Assembly (NCBI GenBank): GCA_963542625.1
Contig: CAUTXO010000021.1
Span: forward strand, 1-25,590
Direction of reading: 5' to 3'
Length of the DNA: 25,590 nucleotides
DNA from: CAUTXO01 sp963542625
GTDB lineage: Bacteria; Campylobacterota; Campylobacteria; Campylobacterales; SZUA-545
The translations under genes and the position numbers were made by a program. The first letter of the stretch is position 1; each line of letters opens with the position of its first letter. Below the pieces are notes generated by a model. That model was given only the letters and a program-made list of their open reading frames with translations. It was not told the DNA's origin and did no database searches. This document shows positions 1-6,300 of this stretch, piece by piece.

Positions 1-78
1 TGCGAGCCACCACGCCCTTTGCCCCCATACCCCCTAAACCCCAGCACGCTTTCAAAGGTGCATAGCCTTTGGCTATGC
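1..78. repeat. Left copy of 78-bp inverted repeat
   Basis: Positions 1-78 are the reverse complement of 1333-1410 with three mismatches by eye (in the 31-60 part); similarity stops at 79/1332. The repeat starts at the window edge, so it may extend further left. It contains the palindrome GCATAGCC-ttt-GGCTATGC near its inner end. The two copies face each other around the Sel1-repeat gene. No transposase or target-site duplication is visible, so it is a dispersed repeat or the arm of an invertible or formerly mobile segment; which one is unknown. Confidence 0.9.
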
Positions 79-85
79 TTTTTGC
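59..85 (+). terminator. Rho-independent terminator-like hairpin
   Basis: An 8-bp perfect stem GCATAGCC/GGCTATGC with a 3-nt loop (ttt) is followed at once by a T5 run. This is the classical layout of an intrinsic terminator on the plus strand and would end transcripts entering from left of the window. The same hairpin lies in the right repeat copy in the opposite direction. Confidence 0.6.
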
Positions 86-134
86 AAAAAAACAAACCGC
101 ATTGCTTTAGATCTAGTCCAACCGTGTCCGCGTG

Positions 135-163
135 GATTTTTTAAGCGGGGGGGGGGGCATAAT
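135..163 (+). promoter_or_regulatory. Candidate promoter with poly-G in the spacer
   Basis: CATAAT at 158-163 directly follows the G11 tract and differs from the TATAAT consensus by one base. A 17-bp spacer would place the -35 element in the T-rich stretch at about 135-142, which matches TTGACA poorly. The poly-G would then fill most of the spacer, so slippage would change promoter spacing. The first gene starts 36 bp downstream, a sensible leader length. This is inferred from spacing only. Confidence 0.4.
147..157 (+). repeat. Poly-G tract, 11 G
   Basis: Eleven consecutive G residues lie 42 bp upstream of the Sel1-repeat gene start. Tracts of eight or more G are known phase-variable contingency loci in Campylobacter and Helicobacter because of slipped-strand mispairing. 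Here the tract sits outside the gene, so a change in length would affect transcription or a leader rather than the protein. Confidence 0.9.
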
Positions 164-198
164 TTGCTACTTACTAATCTGTTTATTTAAGGATAGCG

Positions 199-834
199 AT
201 GAGATTGTTACGAATAGCCGTTGCCGTGTGCGGTTTGATAAGCCTTTGCAGCGCGCAAGATCCGCGCCGGCTGCTAGCGGAGTGCGACGCCGGCAAGGCG
301 CAGAGCTGTTTGGAGCTTGGGTATTTATACAGGGGCGCGTATTATTCGCTAAGCTCTGCCACGAAGCTAAAGGAGGCAAACGCGCTCTATGAAAGGGCTT
401 GCCAGCTTGGGGACAGCAGGGGTTGCTACGAGCTTGCGCGTTTATACGAGGCGGGGCAGGACATACGATATGATCCATCGCGCGCAGTTAAGTTGCACGA
501 AAGGTCGTGCGCGCTTGGATACGGCGAGGCTTGCTTTAGGCTTGGGGATTTATATGCTGCCAAGCTATACGGCGCGGGGGTAGATGGCGCTGGATCTAGC
601 GATTATCCGCGCGCGGTGGAGCTTTACAAAAAGGCTTGCGAGCTGGAAAAAAGCCGGGCGTGCTTAAAACTTGGCGCGATTTTTGAGAGCGGGAAGCTAG
701 CCGGGCGCGACAACAAAGCCGCACAGGAATTTTTTGGCAAGGCTTGCGACCTTGGGGATAGAAACGGTTGTCGCAATTACAAACGGCTGAGTGAAGAGTG
801 CTCGTTTATTGCTCGGCTTTTTGGCTCGTGCTGA
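199..834 (+). CDS. Secreted Cys-rich Sel1-repeat (Hcp-type) protein
   Basis: A 211-aa protein. It opens with an N-terminal signal peptide (basic MRLLR, hydrophobic core, probable cleavage after CSA near residue 19). Five C-x7-C pairs follow (for example CQLGDSRGC, CALGYGEAC, CELEKSRAC), each in a Sel1-like helix pair of the form G-x-LY...A..L..+AC. This is the hallmark of Helicobacter cysteine-rich proteins (Hcp), whose repeats are disulfide-clamped in the periplasm or outside the cell; some family members bind beta-lactams or affect host cells. The ATG is chosen because AAGGA lies 7 nt upstream and the signal peptide starts there. A GGATCT-containing Gly/Ser-rich insertion sits in the third repeat loop. 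It stands alone between inverted repeats and behind a poly-G tract, so expression may be phase-variable. Exact role unknown. Confidence 0.85.
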   Translation: MRLLRIAVAVCGLISLCSAQDPRRLLAECDAGKAQSCLELGYLYRGAYYSLSSATKLKEANALYERACQLGDSRGCYELARLYEAGQDIRYDPSRAVKLHERSCALGYGEACFRLGDLYAAKLYGAGVDGAGSSDYPRAVELYKKACELEKSRACLKLGAIFESGKLAGRDNKAAQEFFGKACDLGDRNGCRNYKRLSEECSFIARLFGSC

Positions 835-840
835 GCTAAT

Positions 841-1200
841 AGATCTATGGGCTATGGCGGGAGATCTAAGGTTAGGATTTGCTAGCTGGATTTGCGTTAG
901 ATCTTTGCGCTTGGATCTAGGGCTAGGATCTTGAGCTAGGTTCTTACGCGCGCTTGGCTTAGATCTTGCCCGCTGGATCTTGACTAGGATCTTATGGCGG
1001 AGATCTAGGGTGCCTATTAGATCTTGCGTTTTTTCTGGGGATTAGATCTTGACTAAGATCTGTTAGCTAGATCCACGCTAGATCTAAGCGCTTGTGTTTT
1101 TTCTTTTATGGTGCGCCTTTGGCGCTTTGTTTTTTTAAATTATGAGGGTAGATCTTGAGCTAGGATCTTGTGGCTAAAATCTAAGGCACCATTCGATCTT
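841..1200. repeat. Dense AGATCT/GGATCT array, non-coding
   Basis: About 360 bp holding roughly ten AGATCT and several GGATCT hexamers by eye, mostly in the plus-strand context TAGATCTTG. A random sequence would hold about one AGATCT per 4 kb. I see no credible gene, RNA or insertion-sequence remnant here. The spacing is irregular, so this is a motif-rich spacer rather than a simple tandem repeat. Confidence 0.85.
1113..1138 (+). terminator. Weak terminator-like hairpin
   Basis: GCGCC-ttt-GGCGC (5-bp stem) is followed by a T-rich run (tttgttttttt). It lies about 280 bp downstream of the Sel1-repeat gene and could end its transcript. The stem is short, so confidence is low. Confidence 0.35.
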
Positions 1201-1210
1201 ATGTTTTTTT

Positions 1211-1261
1211 CAAAGGGGAAGGGGGCTTGAATTGCTGCGTCACGGCTCCCGTTCCCCTTTG
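1211..1261. repeat. Long imperfect hairpin
   Basis: CAAAGGGGAA at 1211-1220 pairs perfectly with TTCCCCTTTG at 1252-1261. The stem extends inward as GGGGGC against GCTCCC with one G-U pair and one bulged G, leaving an ~18-nt loop. The left arm and following bases resemble the reverse complement of about 1404-1437, just outside the right inverted repeat. Function unknown; it could be a structured RNA end or part of a repeat family. Confidence 0.55.
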
Positions 1262-1293
1262 GATCCCTAACCCCCGACGACGCTCATTAAGGG

Positions 1294-1322
1294 GCATATG
1301 CTTTTCTTAGAAAAGCATATGC
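1294..1322. repeat. Perfect 13-bp palindrome hairpin
   Basis: GCATATGCTTTTC at 1294-1306 and its exact reverse complement at 1310-1322 are separated by only three bases (tta). No strong T run follows on either strand, so it is not an obvious terminator. It lies 10 bp from the right copy of the 78-bp inverted repeat and may belong to the same repeat module. Confidence 0.7.
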
Positions 1323-1332
1323 AATAAAAATT

Positions 1333-1410
1333 GCATAGCCAAAGGCTATGCACCATTGAAAGCGTGCTGTGGTTTAGTGGGTATGGGGGCAAAGGGCGTG
1401 GTGGCTCGCA
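1333..1410. repeat. Right copy of 78-bp inverted repeat, with minus-strand terminator hairpin
   Basis: Near-identical reverse complement of 1-78. On the minus strand the palindrome GCATAGCC-ttt-GGCTATGC is followed by aatttttatt, a plausible terminator for leftward transcription coming from the hypE operon. The pair encloses about 1.25 kb. Recombination between the arms would invert the Sel1-repeat gene and its poly-G promoter. Confidence 0.9.
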
Positions 1411-1429
1411 ACTTGACCCCCTTTCCCCC

Positions 1430-2000
1430 AAAAAAAGATCTTAGTCCAAGATCTAATACTAGATTCAGCTAACAGATCCTAGTCAAGATCTGCCCCCTTT
1501 TTCCTAATAAAAAAAGATACACTGGCTTAAGTCGTGAATAATCACAAACTGTGCGCGAGTTTTTGGTGGATCGGGCTTATGGTTTTGTGTTTTTGTTAGC
1601 AAGCTACGCCTTAGATCTTGAAGTTTAGCGCGAGTGTGCGCGGGATCTAAGCGTGGTTTGGATTTCTTGGCTTGCAAGATCTAAGGCTCAAGATCTGGCG
1701 TTAAGATCTCTTGTATCATACTCTCCAAGAAACGCATATTTTTTTAGGTTCTTGAACTTGAGCGCTTGGCGGTGCTTGGATCTGTAAGATCTAGCACCGC
1801 GTGCCGAGCGGTTAAGATCTAAAGCACAGATCTTGCTGTGGTTAGTGGCGGGGCGTGTTTTTTGTGCTTGGTAGGTAATCTTAACTTTTGCAGCGTGTCA
1901 AGATCTTTGGCATTGGAGCAGTAAGATCTAGGGCGCAAGATCTAAATTCTAAAGATCCACTGCTCCTGCAATAGATCCGTTCGTGCCGCATTGCAACGCA
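1430..2000. repeat. Second AGATCT-rich spacer
   Basis: About 570 bp with many AGATCT, AGATCC and GGATCT motifs in both contexts (CAAGATCTA and TAGATCTTG), for example clusters near 1432-1490, 1675-1705 and 1920-1975. No ORF with a ribosome-binding site or recognisable product, no tRNA or rRNA, and no IS end was seen. It separates the repeat-bounded Sel1 cassette from the end of hypE. Confidence 0.8.
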
Positions 2001-2040
2001 CACGCACCGCGCCGCGCGGAGTAGTTATTCGCGCAAGGGC

Positions 2041-2138
2041 TAGCAAATTCATAGGCGAGCAAATCAGCGGCGCTGTTTAGCAAGCCAATAAGCGAGCAAG
2101 CCCCGCGCACTTAGCAAACCGCACCACGCCCTAGCAAA
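2041..2138. repeat. Short spaced (T/G)AGCAA repeats
   Basis: Six copies of tagcaa or gagcaa occur at about 2041, 2057, 2078, 2094, 2112 and 2132 with 16-21-bp spacing. The last one overlaps the hypE stop codon. The pattern is degenerate and may be decay of a tandem repeat. No function is suggested. Confidence 0.4.
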
Positions 2139-3117
2139 TGCGCGGCAGCAACTCGCCCTTAGGAAAATCCAGAAAGCGCGAAGATCCGTAGGCGTTTTTT
2201 AGCACCACGCCCTTGCCTTTAGAGACGCTACCGATGATGGCGGCGTTTTTGTTAAAGCCTTGCAAAATTTCTAGCGCTTTTTTGGCGTCCTTTGGCGCGG
2301 TGGCTAGCACAAACGTGCCTTCGTTGGCAAGGTCAAAGGGGTCAAAGCCTAGCATTTCGCAAAAGCCGCTGACCGCGTCGCTTATCACGCAGGCGTTTTC
2401 TTCGATGACGATTTGCTTTTTTGCCACCGCGCTCCACTCGTTTAGCACAGCGCTTAGCCCACCGCGCGTGGCGTCGCGCATTGCGTGGAGTTCTAATCCC
2501 GCTCCAAGCAGGGCGCTGACTTCTTGCCACAGGCTTTTGCAGTCGCTTTGTATCGGCGCACTTAGGTCAAGCTCCTCGCGCAAAGCCATAATGCACGATG
2601 AGTGGCAGCCGATGTCTCTTGAGAGCAAAATGGCGTCGCCATCGCAAAGCTCCCGCGCGCCTAAATTTTCATACAAAACTTCACCGATGCCGCTTGTGTT
2701 TATGAATATGCCATCGCAAACGCCCTTGGGGACGACTTTTGTATCGCCCGTTACGATCTGTGCGCCCGCTAGCCTTAGCTCCTGCGCCATTGAAGCGGCG
2801 ATTTTTTTGAGATCCGAGAGCAAAAAGCCTTCTTCTATTATAAAGCCCGCGCTTAAATAAAGCGGTTTTGCGCCCATCATTGCAAGATCATTGCACGTGC
2901 CGGCAATTGCTAGCTTGCCGATGTCTCCGCCTGGAAAAAAACGCGGAGAAACGACGAAGCTATCCGTGCTAAAGGCGATTTTTTTGCCAACGCTAAGCAG
3001 CGCCGCGTCTTCTTGGCTGGCTAAAAGCTCATTGCCAAAGGCCTTGAAAAACACGGATTTAATAAGCTCGGCAGTCTCGCGCGAGCCCCCGCCGTGAAAA
3101 AGCTGAACGGCTTGCAT
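2131..3117 (-). CDS. hypE: Hydrogenase maturation protein HypE
   Basis: A 328-aa member of the PurM/AIR-synthase-like family. HypE takes the carbamoyl group delivered by HypF onto its C-terminal Cys and dehydrates it with ATP to a thiocyanate, which supplies CN ligands for the [NiFe]-hydrogenase active site. Visible family marks are the N-terminal HGGGS and DAALL segments, the GGDIGKLAIAGTCNDLAMMGA block, TGDTKVV, the DATRGGL loop and the exact C-terminus PRIC that carries the modified Cys. Length is normal. The ATG overlaps the TAA of the upstream exported protein by one base (TAATG), so translation is probably coupled. HypA lies 6.5 kb away on the other strand; HypB, C, D and F are not in the window. 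Confidence 0.95.
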   Translation of the reverse strand: MQAVQLFHGGGSRETAELIKSVFFKAFGNELLASQEDAALLSVGKKIAFSTDSFVVSPRFFPGGDIGKLAIAGTCNDLAMMGAKPLYLSAGFIIEEGFLLSDLKKIAASMAQELRLAGAQIVTGDTKVVPKGVCDGIFINTSGIGEVLYENLGARELCDGDAILLSRDIGCHSSCIMALREELDLSAPIQSDCKSLWQEVSALLGAGLELHAMRDATRGGLSAVLNEWSAVAKKQIVIEENACVISDAVSGFCEMLGFDPFDLANEGTFVLATAPKDAKKALEILQGFNKNAAIIGSVSKGKGVVLKNAYGSSRFLDFPKGELLPRIC

Positions 3118-4007
3118 TAGTAGCTTTTTATCTCCATTTTGTAGTGCTTTTGGTATTCGCTCACTAACGCCGGGTTTTCTAGCATTTGCAGCACCATAAG
3201 CTCTAGCTTTGGTAGATCCTTAGCGTCTGATTTTGCTGTGATTGTAAGCTCAAAGTTTTGGTGTTCGGGCTTATAGATCTTGGCGTATTCGTGCAGGACT
3301 TCAAGCGGGCTTTCTTGCAGGTTTTTTATTATCTCCGCGTTACGCTGGCTCTTAAACTCATCAAAAGTTTGTCCCGCGCCTTCTATTTTATAGGCTTCGT
3401 AAGCCATCATATTGGATAAATTCGCATCCTTTGCCCTAAAAATAAACTTCGCGTCCGTTAGCTTTGGCTCATCTGGCGTGCTAGTTTGTATAGCCATATC
3501 AAATTTAAAAAGCGCGTTTTCAAAGGCTAGGCTTTCAAGATCTAACGCATTTACCTTGCTTTTATTGGCGTTAAAAGCCGCCGCCAAATGCACGTCGAAG
3601 CTATTTGAAACGTATTCTAGGAGATTATCCATTTGCGCTTTGTCGATGTTTGGGTTTAGGGATAGCAGCGCCCTTAGCGGATCTAGCACGTCAATTCCCG
3701 TTAGGCTAAGATCTAGCCTGAGATCTTTAAAATCATCTCCTAGCGCCGCAAGATCTAGCGCCTGTGCCACGTCTTTTAGGATGAATTTTTTTGCCTTAAC
3801 CACGCCAAAAACCTGCGTTTGCGCTATGTCGCTAATCTCGCAATCGGTTTTCAAAACCCCGCTACAACTAACGCCGCTATACGTGAAGCCCGCGGATTTC
3901 ACGCGCTCTTCTAAGTGCTCTTTTGCGACGGAGTTTTTGTAAAGAACCCCGCCAATAGCAAGGCCCGCTAAGATAATGCCAAGCCCTGATAGATAGATCT
4001 TTTTCAT
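3117..4007 (-). CDS. Exported protein of unknown function
   Basis: A 296-aa product from the ATG at 4007, chosen because AAGGA precedes it by 8 nt and it begins MKKIYLSGLGIILAGLAIGG, a clear signal peptide or N-terminal membrane anchor. An in-frame start 39 bp upstream would put a charged tail before it and is less likely. The rest is soluble, rich in acidic and hydrophobic helices, with Cys only in an early VSCSGVLKTDCEIS segment that might form a disulfide in the periplasm. I do not recognise a family; the overall style is faintly like DUF945-type periplasmic proteins, which is a guess. It lies between recR and hypE in a compact minus-strand operon. Confidence 0.75.
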   Translation of the reverse strand: MKKIYLSGLGIILAGLAIGGVLYKNSVAKEHLEERVKSAGFTYSGVSCSGVLKTDCEISDIAQTQVFGVVKAKKFILKDVAQALDLAALGDDFKDLRLDLSLTGIDVLDPLRALLSLNPNIDKAQMDNLLEYVSNSFDVHLAAAFNANKSKVNALDLESLAFENALFKFDMAIQTSTPDEPKLTDAKFIFRAKDANLSNMMAYEAYKIEGAGQTFDEFKSQRNAEIIKNLQESPLEVLHEYAKIYKPEHQNFELTITAKSDAKDLPKLELMVLQMLENPALVSEYQKHYKMEIKSY

Positions 4008-4049
4008 TTTTTTTCCTTGAATGGATTTTTTGGCGAATAATATCAAAAC

Positions 4050-4613
4050 TTAAATTACCACCCTAGACTCCAAAGCCTTAGCAAGCGAGACGCTATCAAC
4101 GTTTTCTAGGCTCACGCCCGTTGGCACGCCCTGCGCTATTTTTGTGAATTTAATCTCAAGATCTTTAAGCTTTTCTTGAATGAAATATATGATCGCGTCG
4201 TTTCCAAGCGTCGGCGCAAAGGCAAAAATAATCTCTTCCACGCCATCACTAGCTAGCTCTACAAGCTGCTTGATGTCGTTTTGCGCGTCCTCATAAACAA
4301 AGTAGCGCCCGTTATAAAACCCGCTTTCTTCTATCGTGAGAATGTCCTTTGCGCCTGAAACAATGCAGAGTTTTTCCCTTTGGCGCGTTTCGTCGCAACA
4401 GATCTCGCACAGCTCGTTTTCGCTGATGTTTTTGCAAATGCTGCATTTTTTGATGTTTAAAACGGCGTTTTCTATGCTGTGCGCTAGGTTAATGGCGGCA
4501 AAACCGTCTTCATAAACCATAAAAAACGCTAGGTTTCGCGCGGATTTTTTGCCGATTGATGGCAAGCCTTCAAGCGCGCTTACAAGCCTTTCAAAACTCG
4601 CGATTGTTTTTAT
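4050..4613 (-). CDS. recR: Recombination mediator RecR
   Basis: RecR works with RecO/RecF in loading RecA during recombinational repair. Visible are the helix-hairpin-helix segment LPSIGKKSARNLAF, the four-Cys zinc finger (CSICKNISENELCEIC), the Toprim domain starting at LCIVSGAKDI, and the family C-terminal block QGVPTGVSLENVDSVSLAKALESR. The usual start is missing. Homology needs about 16 residues upstream of the first TTG (…FERLVSALEGLPSIG), and the only fitting initiation site is an ATA at 4613-4611 with AAAGG 6 nt upstream, overlapping the preceding gene's stop as ATAA. From there the protein is 187 aa, normal for RecR. An annotation pipeline would probably truncate it to start at 4565. 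Confidence 0.9.
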   Translation of the reverse strand: MKTIASFERLVSALEGLPSIGKKSARNLAFFMVYEDGFAAINLAHSIENAVLNIKKCSICKNISENELCEICCDETRQREKLCIVSGAKDILTIEESGFYNGRYFVYEDAQNDIKQLVELASDGVEEIIFAFAPTLGNDAIIYFIQEKLKDLEIKFTKIAQGVPTGVSLENVDSVSLAKALESRVVI

Positions 4614-5062
4614 GAATTGCCTTTGAAAAATTCGCTCACCAAGCCCTCTACGCCTTGATTTACCATTGCAAAAACATTGACAAAAACGTCAAAATTATCC
4701 GTGAAAAAGGGGTCTGGAATGTCTTCGCCGCCAAGCCCAAAATTGCCAAGCTTAACGACGCTTTTTAGCCCAAGATCTTGAATGGCTTTTATGCCTAGCG
4801 CGTCAAACCCGACGATTAAATCAAAGCTCTCCCCAAGCGCTAGATCCAAGGGCTCGACCGTGAATTCTGCGATGTTTAGCCCGTGAATGGAGGCGGTTTT
4901 AATGGCGTTTGAAGCCGCTACGCCGCCGTCATCGCATTTATTTATCGCCGCAGAGCTTACGATTAGCGATGGCTTTTTCTGGTGCAAAATGGCGCGCGCA
5001 AAGGCGGAGCGACAGATCCCACCCGATGAAACGAACAAAACCGATTTAATATTTTCTTTCAT
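4610..5062 (-). CDS. LMW protein-tyrosine-phosphatase homologue lacking the catalytic Cys
   Basis: A 150-aa protein with the fold signature of low-molecular-weight phosphotyrosine phosphatases/arsenate reductases. The P-loop V-C-x-G-N-I-C-R-S appears as V-S-S-G-G-I-C-R-S at residues 11-19: the nucleophilic Cys is Ser12 (codon TCA at 5029-5027) and the Asn is Gly. Arg18, Ser19 and the acid loop DPFF (Asp117-Pro118) are kept. In the family, Cys-to-Ser mutants bind but do not hydrolyse substrate, so this is probably a binding or regulatory pseudophosphatase. Its TAA overlaps the recR start, suggesting coupled translation. An alternative is recent inactivation, but the frame is intact and the rest is conserved. 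Confidence 0.8.
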   Translation of the reverse strand: MKENIKSVLFVSSGGICRSAFARAILHQKKPSLIVSSAAINKCDDGGVAASNAIKTASIHGLNIAEFTVEPLDLALGESFDLIVGFDALGIKAIQDLGLKSVVKLGNFGLGGEDIPDPFFTDNFDVFVNVFAMVNQGVEGLVSEFFKGNS

Positions 5063-5186
5063 AGCGGGGATCTTACAAAAATTAACATTTAAATCTAAAT
5101 TGTGCGCGGGGCGGCAAAACCTTTGGCGCGAGCGTTAACCTTTTATTTACTGTTTTGAGAAATAATTCCAGCACCCTAATTCAAAC

Positions 5187-5243
5187 AACTCCTTTTTGCT
5201 TAGGGGGCTCTTAACGAGCTCCCTGAGTTTTTCCTTTTTTTTG
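5187..5243 (+). terminator. Strong hairpin with T-rich tail (terminator or small RNA end)
   Basis: AGGGGGCTC at 5202-5210 pairs with GAGCTCCCT at 5216-5224 (9 bp, one G-U pair, 5-nt loop), followed by gag and a long T-rich tail. AACTC at 5187-5191 can also pair with GAGTT at 5225-5229. The orientation is plus, yet no plus-strand gene precedes it in the 356-bp spacer. It could therefore end a short unannotated RNA; AATAAT at 5162-5167 is a possible -10. It could also shield the region from antisense transcription. Confidence 0.45.
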
Positions 5244-5284
5244 ATTTTTTGTTTTTCGCGCTAGGTTTTGCCCGCGCTGTTTGC

Positions 5285-5410
5285 GTTTGGATCTTGACGT
5301 TTAGATCTTACCCACGCTTGCGTTTTGGATCTTGCGCCGCTCCTTTGCGCGCTTGGATCTCCCCGCCGCGCCGTTTGTGTTTAGATCTTGACGTTTAGAT
5401 CTTGCCGCCG
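5285..5410. repeat. GATC-motif spacer with a 25-bp direct repeat
   Basis: Six or more AGATCT/GGATCT motifs lie just downstream of nadC. The segment RGATCTTGACGTTTAGATCTT occurs at about 5288 and again at about 5382, roughly 93 bp apart. The stretch is non-coding and of the same type as the arrays at 841-2000 and 22.5-23.0 kb. Confidence 0.75.
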
Positions 5411-5418
5411 CTTGCCGC

Positions 5419-6240
5419 TTATTGCATTTTCATAGAAAAATCCAGCCAAACCGCCTGATGTATAGGGCTACCTGTGCTTACGTAATCCACGCCAAGATCT
5501 TTGTAAAGTCCGATTGTTTGCAAGGTGATATTCCCGCTTGCTTCTACCTTTGCCGCGGGGTTAATCGCCGCCCTTAGCGCCAGCACTTCTTTTGTTTGCT
5601 CTAGGCTCATATTGTCGCACATAATGATATCTGCGCCAGCTTCAAGCGCCACCCTTGCCGCGCTAGGATCTTCGCATTCAACTTCAATGAGCGCCGTAAC
5701 GGGGATATTTTTTCTAGCATTTTGAATGAAAGCGCCAAGATCTGTGATGGTTTTTAGGTGCGTATCCTTTAGCATTAGGCAGTCATCAAGCCCCATTCGG
5801 TGATTGGTAGCGCCGCCTATTCGCGAGGCGTATTTTTCAAACTCCCGCAGAAGCGGGCGGGTTTTGCGCGTGTCTAAAAGCCGCGCAGAGCCCCCTTGCA
5901 AGGCGCGCGCGTAGGCATTTGCTAGGCTTGCTATCCCGCTTGCGTGCTGCAAGATATTTAGGAGCGTTCGCTCGGCGCTCAAAATCACGCGCTGTTCGCC
6001 GCTAAGCTTTAAGAGCACATCGCCCGGGCTAATCGCGTCGCCATCGTGTTTTTTAAAATCCGCGCTTAAATTTACTAGCCGCAAGAGCTCTTTCGCATAG
6101 ACTTCGCCCGCGAAGATCCCGCTAGATTTGGAGCGCACAAACGCCCCCGCCTCGCACGCGCACGCGCACCGCCAAAACAAATCGCCCCTGCCCGTATCTT
6201 CAAGCAGCGCCGCTTCTACAAACCTTTTAACATCAAGCAT
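5419..6240 (-). CDS. nadC: Quinolinate phosphoribosyltransferase NadC
   Basis: A 273-aa enzyme that converts quinolinate and PRPP to nicotinate mononucleotide, CO2 and PPi in de novo NAD synthesis (cytosol). The family blocks appear in order: LLEDTGRGD near the N-terminus, ERTLLNILQHASGIA, LDTRKTRPLLR, EKYASRIGGATNHRMGLDD, MLKDTHL, EVECEDPSAARVALEAGADIIMCDNM and VEASGNITL. These include the Arg, Lys and His residues that bind quinolinate and PRPP. Length is typical. The ATG has AAAAGG about 10 nt upstream. It is divergent from the csd3-like gene, with a 60-bp shared control region. nadA and nadB are not in the window. Its 3' side runs into a GATC-rich spacer. Confidence 0.95.
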   Translation of the reverse strand: MLDVKRFVEAALLEDTGRGDLFWRCACACEAGAFVRSKSSGIFAGEVYAKELLRLVNLSADFKKHDGDAISPGDVLLKLSGEQRVILSAERTLLNILQHASGIASLANAYARALQGGSARLLDTRKTRPLLREFEKYASRIGGATNHRMGLDDCLMLKDTHLKTITDLGAFIQNARKNIPVTALIEVECEDPSAARVALEAGADIIMCDNMSLEQTKEVLALRAAINPAAKVEASGNITLQTIGLYKDLGVDYVSTGSPIHQAVWLDFSMKMQ

Positions 6241-6246
6241 CGTCTA

Positions 6247-6274
6247 TTGCCTTTTAAAATTGTTATTGTATAAT
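6247..6274 (+). promoter_or_regulatory. Sigma-70-type promoter for csd3-rsmE-hom
   Basis: TTGCCT at 6247-6252 and a perfect TATAAT at 6269-6274 are 16 bp apart, with the start codon 27 bp downstream of the -10. The minus strand reads TACAAT at 6270-6265, which could serve nadC from the same 60-bp divergent spacer. Confidence 0.6.
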
Positions 6275-6300
6275 CCCCCGCAAAAATTTATGGGGATCTG

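Noticed and set aside
132..392. Frame starting GTG 132 that crosses the G11 tract
   Set aside because: No ribosome-binding site, and most of it overlaps the Sel1-repeat gene in another frame.
167..478. Minus-strand ORF opposite the Sel1-repeat gene
   Set aside because: Shadow of a clear secreted-protein gene with SD and Cys repeats; the antisense product has no recognisable feature.
841..2000. CRISPR array or origin of replication
   Set aside because: The AGATCT motifs are short and irregularly spaced, without constant repeats and unique spacers of equal size. No DnaA-box cluster or dnaA gene is seen.
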